The notes under the pieces are model-generated. The model saw only the letters and a program-made list of their open reading frames with translations. It was not told where the DNA came from and made no database searches. This document shows, in pieces, positions 32,236-40,340 of a DNA stretch of 40,340 nt. Position 1 is the first letter of the stretch. Each line of letters opens with the position of its first letter. The position numbers were made by a program, and so were the translations under genes. Source of the DNA: Deltaproteobacteria bacterium (lineage in GTDB: Bacteria > Desulfobacterota > Desulfobulbia > Desulfobulbales > Desulfurivibrionaceae); NCBI GenBank assembly GCA_026388735.1, contig JAPLJG010000011.1, positions 1 through 40,340 on the forward strand, written 5' to 3'.

Positions 32236-33351
32236 ATGCACCAGACCGTACTCTTCGTTGATGACAATCCGGTGATCCTCAAAACCATCGAGATAGCATT
32301 TGCCAAGGAGGAATACACCGTACTTCTGGCCAGCAGCGGCGAAGAAGCCCTGCGCCTCATAAAAGAAGATACCCCCCAGATCATTGTCAGCGACCTGCGT
32401 ATGCCCGGCATGAACGGTCTGGAGTTTCTCCACCGGGCCCGGCAAACAAACCCGTTTTTTGTCGGCATGATCTTCACCGCGTATCTGGACATCGACAGCA
32501 TCATGCAAGCGGTGAGCGAAGAGGCGGTCTGGCGCTATATCACCAAACCCTGGCAGGACAACCGGGAACTGGTCATGGCCGTGCGCAACGCCTTCCAGTA
32601 CCATGAGGCCATAGCCTCCCGCCGCCAGGCCGAGGAACAGCTCCAGCGGGCGGACCGCCTCGCGGCCCTGGGCCATCTGGTGGCCGGAATCGCCCACCAG
32701 TTCAACAATATCGATGTGGGCATCCTGGGCTATGTGCAGATGGCCCTGCTCCACAAAGACCTGCCGGAAGAGGTCCGTGAACAGCTGGAACAGGTCCGGG
32801 TTTTCACCAGGCGCGGCACGGAAATCGTCAGGGAGCTGACCACCTTCAGCGACCAGAGCGCCCAGTGGGGTTTCACCCACGGCAGCCTGACCGATACGGT
32901 GATCGAAGCCCTTTCCTTCTGCCGCAAGGAGATGGAGGCTGCGGGAATCCAGATCGAAACCGAGTTTGTCAAGGACTTAGACGCAGTGCTCAATTTCGGC
33001 CTGGCCAAACAGCTGATCATGAACCTGATCCGCAATGCCGCCCACGCCACCCTGGAAAAAGAGCCGCGCACCGTGCGGATCGAAACCGGAAGGCAGGACG
33101 AGAATGTTTTTGTCCGGGTCACCGATAACGGCTGCGGCATTCCCAAGACATATCTGCCCAAGATCTTCGACCCGTTTTTCACCACCAAGGGGGCCCAGGC
33201 CACGCCTGGCTCCGCGCAGGCCGCTGTTTCCGGGGTGGGCTTAGGCTTGAGCCTGAGTCAGACCGTGGCCCAGGCCCATCGCGGCAAGATCACGGTGCAG
33301 TCAACCCCAAACAAAGGCTCGTGCTTCACCTTCAGCCTGCCTGGGGCTTAA
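32236..33351 (+). CDS. Soluble receiver-histidine kinase
   Basis: A 371-residue cytoplasmic protein with an N-terminal receiver domain (D10, phospho-acceptor D53 in IIVSDLRMPGMNG). It connects through a coiled segment (IASRRQAEEQLQRADRLAAL) to a kinase: HisKA with H154 in GIAHQFNNI, then HATPase_c with NLIRNAAHAT, DNGCGIP and GVGLGLSLS. No membrane or sensor domain is present, so it most likely takes phosphate or signals from another protein. The residue after the histidine is Q instead of the common E. An insertion of about 14 residues (GAQATPGSAQAAVS) sits between the F box and G2. AGGGAG precedes the ATG. Confidence 0.9.
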   Translation: MHQTVLFVDDNPVILKTIEIAFAKEEYTVLLASSGEEALRLIKEDTPQIIVSDLRMPGMNGLEFLHRARQTNPFFVGMIFTAYLDIDSIMQAVSEEAVWRYITKPWQDNRELVMAVRNAFQYHEAIASRRQAEEQLQRADRLAALGHLVAGIAHQFNNIDVGILGYVQMALLHKDLPEEVREQLEQVRVFTRRGTEIVRELTTFSDQSAQWGFTHGSLTDTVIEALSFCRKEMEAAGIQIETEFVKDLDAVLNFGLAKQLIMNLIRNAAHATLEKEPRTVRIETGRQDENVFVRVTDNGCGIPKTYLPKIFDPFFTTKGAQATPGSAQAAVSGVGLGLSLSQTVAQAHRGKITVQSTPNKGSCFTFSLPGA

Positions 33352-33369
33352 AGCTCTTGCCCCTTGTCT

Positions 33370-33489
33370 CCCCCTCCCTCGCCGTTGACACTGCTGACGG
33401 GAGGGGGCCAGGGGGTGGGTGAAATTGCGAGCTACCGATTTCATAATTATTTCCCCCTCTCCCTAACCCTCTCCCGCGAGGGGAGAGGG
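33370..33489. repeat. Two adjacent GC-rich inverted repeats
   Basis: First: CCCCCTCCC (33370-33378) with GGGAGGGGG (33399-33407). Second: CCCTCTCCC (33467-33475), loop GCGA, GGGGAGAGGG (33480-33489). The 175-base gap between the converging genes holds nothing else. The second unit recalls REP-like CCCTCTCCC intergenic repeats and could stop transcription from both sides, but lacks a T run. Confidence 0.65.
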
Positions 33490-33526
33490 AACTTCTTGGA
33501 GTTTCACACGATCCACCTGCCCCCCA

Positions 33527-34594
33527 TCAAACCGCAAGGTCAATCTCCTGCACCGTCCCCACCCCGCCCTTTTTCCCCAAAAAGATCGAGGTTTCCCGAA
33601 GCTGCCCCTGCAAGACATTCCCGCTGTCTTTCAGGGCAAAGGCTGTTTTGCCCGGATTAAGCAGTATCGCGCCGACGTTGTTCTCAGCAAGGCTGGTCAG
33701 CGAATCGTTTCCAGCCGCGTCCCGCATCCATACCCGCAGCTCGGCATAGCGCGGATCGTTTTCATCAAGCCAACCGTTGTGGTCGCTGTCCAACTGGGCC
33801 AATTCGCCAAACCCCTTGCCGCTGGCCGGACCGAAAAGCTCCAGGCCGTTGTTGATCTTCCCGTCTTGATTACGATCTAATGCGAGGAAGCCGCTGCCGG
33901 AGGCAAGCCCGGAGACCTGCTCCGCGTTGCCGTCCGCATCGAGATCAAAGGCGAAGCGCCCACCGCTCAACTCCGCAGCCTTGCCGTTAAAATTAATCAC
34001 CAGCGGATCAACCAACTTGGCGTCTCCGGCCCTGATCTGCACAGTGTTCGTGGCCGCAAATTCCCGCTGCATGGCGAGTTGGAGCTTAAAATCAATGGTC
34101 TGCCCGTCTGCGGTGACAACCTGGCCGGTGGTGGAAAAATTTAAGGATTCCTGCTCGCTCACCGTTTCAACCAGGTCGTACTCAAGGCCCCAGCCCTGTC
34201 GGGCAGGCGGTGAGTTCGCCGGGTTTGCTCCCTGAGTCGCCCCAGGATATGAGGCAGAATTTTCAGCGGCGGCTGGCTCAAAGCTGGTAATGCGGATTTT
34301 CTTGCCGGTAAGCGCCTCCAGAATGAGACGCATGGCTTTCAGCTTGGGGTCTTCGGACGGAGAGGCATCAAGCGGCGTGGCGGCGGCAGTATCGCCCACC
34401 AGAGACTGAGCCGCTGCCTGCTGAAGCTGCCTTGCCTCCGGGGAGATCTGCACCTGCGCGGCAGCCGGCCCTTTTTCCCCGGCAAAAACAGGCCGCGTAT
34501 CGCCCACCCAGAGGCGGAGGGATTCTTCCCTGGTCTGTTCTTCATGCAGTGCGTGGGTGCTGGCCAGACTGACGGCAGCAGTAGCGATTTTCAT
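33527..34594 (-). CDS. EF-hand-type calcium-binding protein of unknown role
   Basis: A 355-residue protein without a classical signal peptide. After a Ala/Gln-rich first third comes a strand-rich middle (SLNFSTTGQVVTADGQTIDF). Three EF-hand-like loops then bind Ca2+: DLDADGNAEQ, DRNQDGKINNG and DSDHNGWLDEND. The C-terminal part holds strands and FALKDSGNVLQGQL. Proteins of this layout are frequent hypothetical genes in flagellated Gram-negative bacteria. The start at 34594 follows GGGAGG at about 8 bases. Function is not known. Confidence 0.8.
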   Translation of the reverse strand: MKIATAAVSLASTHALHEEQTREESLRLWVGDTRPVFAGEKGPAAAQVQISPEARQLQQAAAQSLVGDTAAATPLDASPSEDPKLKAMRLILEALTGKKIRITSFEPAAAENSASYPGATQGANPANSPPARQGWGLEYDLVETVSEQESLNFSTTGQVVTADGQTIDFKLQLAMQREFAATNTVQIRAGDAKLVDPLVINFNGKAAELSGGRFAFDLDADGNAEQVSGLASGSGFLALDRNQDGKINNGLELFGPASGKGFGELAQLDSDHNGWLDENDPRYAELRVWMRDAAGNDSLTSLAENNVGAILLNPGKTAFALKDSGNVLQGQLRETSIFLGKKGGVGTVQEIDLAV

Positions 34595-34673
34595 GGCGAA
34601 ACCCTCCCTGAAGAAAATAATGCCTCTTCAGGTTACGTTTCGGCTTATGAAACGAAAAAGTTAAAAAGAGAAA

Positions 34674-36998
34674 TCAGGCAGAAGGAGCTTGCCCGCCGTT
34701 TCTGGCTCCCCCGCTTTTCCTGCTCTTGCTCTCGTACATCAGTCCGTCGGCCCTAATCATGAGTTGCCCCAAGGTTTCGTCCTTTTCAAGCCGAGCCACG
34801 CCAAAACTTATGGCCATGGAAAATGGCAGCTCCCCATCCCTGTTTTCTAGAAAGATATTTGCCTCCAACCTGGCAACAATGGCTTGTTCCCCGTCCGTCC
34901 CAGGCTTGCAGGAAAAGAACACGGCAAACTCATCGCCGCCCAGGCGGGCAATGACATCAGCCTGTCGGAAGGTGGTCCGCAGGAGCGAAGCTGCGGTGGC
35001 AAGGGCCAAATCCCCGGTTTCGTGCCCCAAGGTATCGTTGATTCCCTTCATGTTGTCCAAATCGGCAAAAACCAAGAATATGTCATGCTCGGCCCGCAGG
35101 GCGTTGCCCAATTGTTTTTCGGCCAGGGTCAGGAAGCCGCGGCGGTTGAAAAGCCCGGTCAGCTCATCGGTGATAGCGGTCTCCCGAAGAATTCGCTCCA
35201 ACTCCTTGTAATGGGTGACATCCTTAAAATCCTCGATAATGCCAAGAAGCTTCCCGTCCTGGTCGTAATAGGGCTTGGAGGAGACAAGGCATTCAATCTT
35301 GCGGCCCGAGGGCAAGAACTTGGTAATCTCCTCCTCTACCTGCTGCACACCCCTCGCGATGCGAAACAGTGGGCACTGCTCGGTCTTACAGGCAGAGCCG
35401 GCAAAGGTCTCGCAACATTTTTTGCCGACCACCTCCTGTTCGGTCAGTCCGGTGAACTCATAGAACGTGGTGTTGGCCCGCAAAACGGTGTAATCCGTGC
35501 CCACCACCCGCATGCCGTTGGCAGCGGTGTTGAAGATCTGCTCCAGCTCTGCGCGGGATTTTTCAACCTCTGCCGCACTCCGTTTCTGCTCGGTGATCTC
35601 AACAGCGGAACCGATGATTCCGGCAACCCTGCCCTTCTCGTCAACAAACGGCGCCTTGACCACCAACAGATCACGGCTGCTCCCATCCGGGTAGACAAGG
35701 TGCTGTTCTTCCTGGTGCTTATGGCCGCCAGTCATGACTTTGCGATCCATGGCCTGCTGCTGGGCCACGGCCTCCGGGCTGGCGAGGCCATCGGTGCGCT
35801 GGCCGATAATTTTTTCTCTGGGCAGGCGCAAAAGATCGACAAAGGCCTGATTGCAGCCGAGCAACACCCCTTCGCCGTCTTTCAGGGTAATGGGGAGGGG
35901 AATGGCCTCCATGAGCTGCCGTTGAAAACTAAGCTGGCTAGCAATCTTCCGGGTGGCGCGGAGGTGGAGGCCGAACAGCAAAACCAGCAGCACCGTGGCC
36001 AGGATAAGGGCGATGAGATAGCCATGCCGGATGTACGCCATGGCCGGCTCTGGCCCGTAGGAGACAAAAAAACCCACCGTCTGGCCGCTGACCTCGACAA
36101 CCGGCAAAAAAGTGACCAGATAATCATTGCCATCCACGATGACGGCGCGGAAAAATGGTTTTCCCGCAGCCATGCTGCCCTGAATTTTACCCCGGATCGA
36201 CTTGTTGATCCGGGCAATAAGCTCTGAATTCAGATGCCCTGCATGGGCAGGGCCGTCGGAACTCGCGGCAAGATCTGCCGTCTCCTGGAGATAGCCTTCC
36301 ACCAGGGTAGAACCCGCGTAATTTTCCAACCCTTTTTGGGTGAGTTTGTCCAGCAGGGGATCCCTTTTCAGAAGCAAAAAGTATTCTTCCTGATACACCT
36401 GCTGCAGGGCTGTACTGACTGCATAAAACGGCACGCTGATTTCCACGGTGCCCAAATGGTGCCCTTGCTGCTGCACAGGGAAAACGTGACGGAAGGCATG
36501 ATAAAATCGACCGCTTTCAAAACCTTCCACATAGCGTTTTTCGGTGTTGGCGATGCGCACGGAGGGACGGCTGGCAAAAAGCTGGTCGCCGAACACCTCC
36601 GGCTTGTCCATCCGCAAAAAGCTGGTCCCGTCGGCAAAATGGTAGAGCACCTGGCAAAAATATTCCCGCCCGAGATTGTTGTACGATGGCAGAAGACGGT
36701 TGTACAAGGCGATGCGCAGATGATCGCGTTCTTGCCCTTTGGCGTCAACAGCCTGGGAGAAAATAGCGACAACATCGGGCTGTAGGAAAATTTCCTGGGC
36801 CGTGAAGCGGGCCAGGCGACTGAAGGAAATGAGCGTAGAGACGTATTCCCCCTGATGATGGGCAAGCACGCTCTCAAGATACCGCTGTTCGGTGCGCTGT
36901 CTTCCCCAGAAGAGCAAGCCGGAAAACACGGCCTCGATACAGAGAAAAAGAACGAGATAGAGAAATATTTTTCTTCTGGCCACAAAACCCCCAGTCAT
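34674..36998 (-). CDS. Membrane-bound PAS-PAS-GGDEF diguanylate cyclase
   Basis: A 774-residue enzyme making c-di-GMP from two GTP. TM1 spans about 11-31, a large periplasmic Cache-like sensor about 50-315, and TM2 about 326-346. PAS 1 follows at about 355-470. PAS 2 at 485-598 contains the cysteine pattern CCETFAGSACKTEQCPL. The GGDEF domain covers 608-765 with intact GGDEF (687-691). RQAD at 678-681, five residues before it, is the inhibitory I-site RxxD, so product feedback is expected. There is no EAL domain. The start at 36998 was chosen because the first helix begins just after it; it has a weak binding site. Ligand unknown. Confidence 0.92.
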   Translation of the reverse strand: MTGGFVARRKIFLYLVLFLCIEAVFSGLLFWGRQRTEQRYLESVLAHHQGEYVSTLISFSRLARFTAQEIFLQPDVVAIFSQAVDAKGQERDHLRIALYNRLLPSYNNLGREYFCQVLYHFADGTSFLRMDKPEVFGDQLFASRPSVRIANTEKRYVEGFESGRFYHAFRHVFPVQQQGHHLGTVEISVPFYAVSTALQQVYQEEYFLLLKRDPLLDKLTQKGLENYAGSTLVEGYLQETADLAASSDGPAHAGHLNSELIARINKSIRGKIQGSMAAGKPFFRAVIVDGNDYLVTFLPVVEVSGQTVGFFVSYGPEPAMAYIRHGYLIALILATVLLVLLFGLHLRATRKIASQLSFQRQLMEAIPLPITLKDGEGVLLGCNQAFVDLLRLPREKIIGQRTDGLASPEAVAQQQAMDRKVMTGGHKHQEEQHLVYPDGSSRDLLVVKAPFVDEKGRVAGIIGSAVEITEQKRSAAEVEKSRAELEQIFNTAANGMRVVGTDYTVLRANTTFYEFTGLTEQEVVGKKCCETFAGSACKTEQCPLFRIARGVQQVEEEITKFLPSGRKIECLVSSKPYYDQDGKLLGIIEDFKDVTHYKELERILRETAITDELTGLFNRRGFLTLAEKQLGNALRAEHDIFLVFADLDNMKGINDTLGHETGDLALATAASLLRTTFRQADVIARLGGDEFAVFFSCKPGTDGEQAIVARLEANIFLENRDGELPFSMAISFGVARLEKDETLGQLMIRADGLMYESKSRKSGGARNGGQAPSA

Positions 36999-37197
36999 TA
37001 TTGTCGCAAGCCCACGATGCTGAATATAGTAAAAAATGCCCGCACTGGCAACACCGAAGCCCCGGTCAGTGGCCATTCAGCCCAACGACGCCGGTTGCGC
37101 CACCGACATCGCCCACCCCGCCACAGCTGAACAGACGTTTTTTTTAGTTAGAGATTTTTCTTTACCTGCTTGCAGCCTTTCCCGTATCCTATAGATT

Positions 37198-38133
37198 ATG
37201 AACCTGCGCGATTTCCTGAAAAAAGTCAAAAATCTGCCCACCATTTCCGCGGTGGCCAACGAGATCAATACCGCCGATAAGAATGACTCGCTCACCGCGC
37301 AATCGCTTGGCTTGATCATTACCCGTGATCCCGCCCTCACCGCCACAGTCCTAAAACTCGCCAACTCCGCCTATTACGGAATGGCCCGCGAGATAACCAG
37401 CCTCGACCGGGCGGTTACGATCCTGGGCTTTGACACCATCAAACATCTGGCCCTGACCATTTCCGTGTTCCACGTCTTTAAAACCCAAGAAGGGCAAATC
37501 TTTGACCTGAAAGATCTCTGGCATCATTCCCTCGGGACTGGTCTCGCGGCGAAGCATCTTGCCCTGCACAGTCCGATACTGAGCGCAGATAAATCTCTGC
37601 CGGAGCAAGCCTTTATCTGCGGCATCCTGCACGACATAGGCAAGATCGCCTTTGCCCAAAATCTACCCGGCGAAATGGCCGAGATTCTCAAGCAAACCCG
37701 AAGCGGAACTCTTGCCCAACACGAAATTGAAAAAACCATCCTCGGCTTCAACCACCAAAAGGCCGGGCAGGCCATGGCAGACGTCTGGAATTTCCCGGAA
37801 GACTACCAGACCGTCATCAGGCTGCACCACTCCCCTTCTGCCGCCGCAATAGACGGCGATAACCCAAAAGTAGCATCCTTGGTCATGGCTATTTATCTGG
37901 GCAACAAAATCGCCAAGGCTCTGCATCTGGGAGAAAGCACGGACCCGCACATGGCACAGGTGACACCGGAAGACCTGAGGAGCCTGGGAATCAGCAAACA
38001 GAGCCTTCCCCAGATTATCCACCAGATTAGAGACGAGTATGCTCAATGCCTTGAAGCTTGGTCATATGATCCTATGATGCACGGATTACAAGCAAGAGAG
38101 CCTGAAGATAATCCTTCGACAGGCTCAGGATGA
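37198..38133 (+). CDS. HDOD-domain signalling protein
   Basis: A 311-residue protein with an HDOD domain over residues 5-205: LPTISAVANEIN, the DPALTATVLKLANSAYYG block, RAVTILGFDTIKHLAL, and GILHDIGKIAFAQNLP. The HD residues of active phosphohydrolases are partly replaced, and HDOD domains are thought to be scaffolds in c-di-GMP and chemotaxis signalling. The C-terminal tail DNPSTGSG is encoded by one arm of a REP-like inverted repeat at 38113-38129. No Shine-Dalgarno is visible before the ATG at 37198, but a TATAGA stands seven bases upstream, so a leaderless mRNA is possible. Confidence 0.9.
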   Translation: MNLRDFLKKVKNLPTISAVANEINTADKNDSLTAQSLGLIITRDPALTATVLKLANSAYYGMAREITSLDRAVTILGFDTIKHLALTISVFHVFKTQEGQIFDLKDLWHHSLGTGLAAKHLALHSPILSADKSLPEQAFICGILHDIGKIAFAQNLPGEMAEILKQTRSGTLAQHEIEKTILGFNHQKAGQAMADVWNFPEDYQTVIRLHHSPSAAAIDGDNPKVASLVMAIYLGNKIAKALHLGESTDPHMAQVTPEDLRSLGISKQSLPQIIHQIRDEYAQCLEAWSYDPMMHGLQAREPEDNPSTGSG

Positions 38134-38186
38134 GCGGACTTTACTGATATGATTATTTTTTCCGTTCACCCTGAGCCTGTCGAAGG
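38113..38186. repeat. REP-like 17-bp inverted repeat between converging genes
   Basis: CCTTCGACAGGCTCAGG (38113-38129) and its exact inverse CCTGAGCCTGTCGAAGG (38170-38186) flank 40 bases. The left arm lies inside the HDOD gene; the right arm ends seven bases before the HD-GYP stop. The palindrome can fold in both transcripts. Confidence 0.85.
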
Positions 38187-38192
38187 GCAAAA

Positions 38193-39521
38193 TCACTCCT
38201 TAACGCTGACAAAAACCCCCTGGTTTGGCGGGTCCAACTCATAATAGCGTTTGAGCAAAGCAATACTGGATGCGGCAAGAACGGTTCCCTTGGTGAGCAA
38301 TAAAATTCCGGTCCCGCTGAACACATCCCGGCTCGCCTCCATCCCATCCTGTAAATCGTTGGGCAGCAATTCGATCTCGATATGGTCTGTCTTGGGCCGG
38401 ATTTTTTTGTAAAAAGCCTCGGCCTGCGCAAAAACCACGGGTATCAGCTTGGGGTCGAAGAGTGTCCCCTTCTGAAGCTCCACCTCTTTACGCAGGACCT
38501 CAAAACCTGTGGCCCCCATGGCTTTACGGATTTTCTTGTCGATATAATCGGTCAGGGTGATGATCCGGGCGCCCAGTGGGATATCCGCCTTCTTCAACCC
38601 GTCGGGAAAGCCGCTGCCGTCATAATTTTCATGATGGCTGCGGATGAGCAGACCCGCCTCCCGCAGCTCTTCAATCCTGTCAATGGCCGCCTGACCACGG
38701 ACCGGATGCTGCAAATACTCCTCCCGCTCCGTAAAATTCATCTGCTCGGTCTCCCGCGCCAGCATGAGGTCGGGGATTCCGATTTTCCCGATATCATGGA
38801 GCAGAGCAGCCACCATGACGGTTTCCCGCTCCTCATTTTCCATGCCCAGTTGCTTGGCGACATTCACCGAAACCTCGGCGACATTGCGCGAATGGGTCCG
38901 CATCCGTTTGTCGCGCAACTCAATCAGCCCGGAAAAAGCAACGATGGTGTTCTTGAAGTTGACCCGCAGCCTGCTGTTTATCGCCCGCACGCTATCGTAA
39001 CTCTTCTGGAGCTCCATGGTCTGTTCCTGAACAATGGATTCCAGCTCCGTATTCCACTTCTTCAACTCGGCGTTCTGCTGCTTGACAATGGCGGACAACC
39101 GCTTGTTTTCGCTGAGAAAATGATACATGTGCAAGGCGCTCTTGACTGTCTGGACCAGTTCGTCATCGTTCCAGGGCTTGTTCAAATAACGGAAGGTGCC
39201 GCCCCGGTTGATGGCGTCGATGGCCGCGTTGACATCAGCATAGCCGGTGAGCAGAATTCGGATGGACTGAGGGGAAATCGTCTTTGATTTTTCCAAAAAA
39301 TCAACGCCGGTCATCTCAGGCATCCTCTGGTCGGAGACAATGACGCCGACCCCAGCTTCCCTGTCAAGGATTTCCAGACCTTTGGCCCCGGAGGAGGCGG
39401 TAAAGACCTCGACCTCTTCATCCATGAAAAGCCGTTGCAGGGAACGCAGGATATTTTCCTCATCGTCCACAAAGAGGATCTTCCCCTTTTCTGGGGAGGG
39501 AGGACTTGGAGTCTCAATCAT
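38193..39521 (-). CDS. Receiver-HD-GYP c-di-GMP phosphodiesterase-type response regulator
   Basis: A 442-residue protein. The receiver domain (12-125) has D64 in VIVSDQRMPEM. A coiled region (135-180) leads to an HD-GYP domain: RMRTHSRNVAEVSV, the metal pair H242/D243 in LLHDIGKIGIP, and HHENYDGSGFPDGL at 296-309. The GYP triad reads GFP (304-306), a minor variant. It should hydrolyse c-di-GMP when phosphorylated, as RpfG does. The ATG overlaps the TGA of the receiver-PAS gene (ATGA at 39518-39521), so the two were one operon. Confidence 0.93.
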   Translation of the reverse strand: MIETPSPPSPEKGKILFVDDEENILRSLQRLFMDEEVEVFTASSGAKGLEILDREAGVGVIVSDQRMPEMTGVDFLEKSKTISPQSIRILLTGYADVNAAIDAINRGGTFRYLNKPWNDDELVQTVKSALHMYHFLSENKRLSAIVKQQNAELKKWNTELESIVQEQTMELQKSYDSVRAINSRLRVNFKNTIVAFSGLIELRDKRMRTHSRNVAEVSVNVAKQLGMENEERETVMVAALLHDIGKIGIPDLMLARETEQMNFTEREEYLQHPVRGQAAIDRIEELREAGLLIRSHHENYDGSGFPDGLKKADIPLGARIITLTDYIDKKIRKAMGATGFEVLRKEVELQKGTLFDPKLIPVVFAQAEAFYKKIRPKTDHIEIELLPNDLQDGMEASRDVFSGTGILLLTKGTVLAASSIALLKRYYELDPPNQGVFVSVKE

Positions 39522-40201
39522 TGTTTTTCCTCATTTCCCGCTACAGCGGAGGCCGGGCCAGCAACACGGCATGAATCCCCGCAATTTGCACAATCAAACA
39601 CCAGCACCGTTCCTGTCTGACCGTCCGCTTCATTCATCATGCCCCCCCGCACACAAAACTGCTGCCCACCAAGGCCAAGCACCCTGCTGACCCCTTTGCC
39701 CGGCTGCACCGCCGCCAGCAGGGCGGCCCAGTCCGGCGGCAACACCTCCGCCGCCGTTTCGCCCAGATGGGAGTGGCGGAAATCCTGCAACACCTCTTCG
39801 GCAAAGCGGTTCAGCTGCACCAGCGCCCCCTCTCGGTCAAAACCAATCACCCCCATGGGCAGGGTGTTCAGGATGACCTGACTATGCCGGAGTACCTTAT
39901 TCTGGAACAACAGCTCTTCCGTGCGTTCCGCCACCTTCTCTTCAAGCTGCACGGCAATGCGAGAAAGTTCATCATTGGCTTGCCGCAACTCTTCGTTGAG
40001 GTCGTTGTTCGCCTTGACCAGAAAATACAGCTCCACCGCCTTGGCGATGGCCACCTTGAGTTCATCGTCGTTCCAGGGCTTGGGGATGAACTTGTAGACC
40101 TGGCCCTCGTTGATCGCCGCCACCACAGCCGCGGTATCGGCATAGCCGGAGAGCACGATACGTACCGTATCCGGCCAGCGCTCATGCACCTCTTTAAAAA
40201 A
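39518..40201 (-). pseudogene. Receiver-PAS protein gene cut by an insertion element (3' part)
   Basis: The remaining frame encodes the last part of a receiver domain (FFKEVHERWPDTVRIVLSGY, with the switch lysine in FIPKPWNDDEL), a long coiled coil (LNEELRQANDELSRIAVQLE), a small PAS domain (GVIGFDREGALVQLN) and a Cys-bearing tail (VFDCANCGDSC). Coding is intact until 40201. The next bases belong to the insertion element, and a stop codon arises at 40211-40213. The first 65-70 residues, with the phospho-acceptor aspartate, must lie beyond the element. The 3' fragment overlaps the HD-GYP gene. Confidence 0.85.
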
Positions 40202-40340
40202 GGGGCTGTCCTAGATAATGAAAATTATTTAGGATGGCCGGATGAGAAAAAGTAGACTGAGTAAAACCAAACAAGACCGACTGATCGAACACTTTGTTGC
40301 TGGGACAACAGCACGCACAACTGCGGTTCTGGTCGGGGTT
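40202..40340 (+). mobile_element. IS1595-family insertion element, left end
   Basis: The element begins with GGGGCTGTCCTAGATAAT, an IS1595/IS1016-type end sequence. It sits inside the receiver-PAS gene. The eight bases before it (TTAAAAAA, 40194-40201) could be the target duplication; the other copy is outside the window. A short hairpin (CCTAGATAAT with ATTATTTAGG) precedes the transposase start. Confidence 0.8.
40242..40340 (+). CDS. IS1595-family transposase, N-terminal fragment
   Basis: The first 33 residues, MRKSRLSKTKQDRLIEHF onward, match the typical N-terminal helix-turn-helix region of IS1595-type (ISXO2-like) transposases, ending VAGTTARTTAVLVGV at the window edge. The catalytic DDE-type part is outside. 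The gene reads in the direction opposite to the interrupted one. Confidence 0.8.
   Translation, partial: MRKSRLSKTKQDRLIEHFVAGTTARTTAVLVGV

Noticed and set aside
34884-36227. Long rightward open frame of 447 codons
   Set aside because: It is antisense to the diguanylate cyclase gene, whose domains are complete; GC-rich codons of the true gene keep this frame open.

Overview
The window looks like a chromosomal segment of a GC-rich, free-living Gram-negative deltaproteobacterium, most plausibly of the Desulfobulbales/Desulfobacterota type. That placement is an inference. It rests on the split ATP synthase operon whose c subunit carries a presequence, the hemA/siroheme/CcsA operon, the TauE/SafE-plus-universal-stress operon under sigma-54, the nickel transporter with NikR, and the dense two-component and c-di-GMP signalling. 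No tRNA, rRNA, CRISPR array or prophage was seen.

Region 1-4.6 kb: rnpA (cut by the window edge) and rpmH read leftward from a near-perfect sigma-70 promoter. They follow a tightly coupled leftward operon: metallo-beta-lactamase-fold hydrolase, precorrin-2 dehydrogenase, CcsA/HemX-like protein and hemA. yjbQ diverges from it. Region 4.6-9.3 kb: a PilZ protein, a small unknown, a UbiD-family decarboxylase, an unknown with a FliA-like promoter, rluB and an IHF/HU-type gene. Region 9.3-14.6 kb, leftward: rimO, a nucleoside phosphorylase, the F0 operon atpZ-atpI-atpB-atpE closed by a strong terminator, and hemL.

Region 14.8-18.6 kb, rightward: a conserved unknown, a PilZ protein, a ribbon-helix-helix-like protein, a ParA-type ATPase fused to an N-terminal zinc ribbon, an AT-rich secreted protein and another unknown. 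This may be an orphan cargo-positioning or segregation module. Region 18.6-25.2 kb: a sensor kinase and NtrC-type activator read leftward. They diverge from a perfect sigma-54 promoter that precedes five genes: a 59-residue protein, a degenerate Usp-like protein, a small membrane protein, a TauE/SafE transporter and a tandem UspA protein. The first three share a 19-residue N-terminal motif (M-x-A-x-x-F-A-E-A-x-E). GTTGC/GCAAC half-sites upstream are candidate activator sites. This is the best candidate in the window for an undescribed system.

Region 25.2-32.1 kb: a roughly 380-bp structured repeat, a B12-binding-type radical SAM protein with CX4CX2C cysteine spacing, a UspA protein, and a nickel module. 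The nickel module comprises an outer-membrane protein, NikMN, NikQ and NikO, with NikR divergent, a palindromic candidate operator and an internal terminator/attenuator. Region 32.2-40.3 kb is a signalling island: a receiver-kinase protein, a secreted-type EF-hand protein, a PAS-GGDEF diguanylate cyclase, an HDOD protein, a receiver-HD-GYP protein and a receiver-PAS gene cut by an IS1595-type insertion element that runs off the window. REP-like inverted repeats separate several of these genes.
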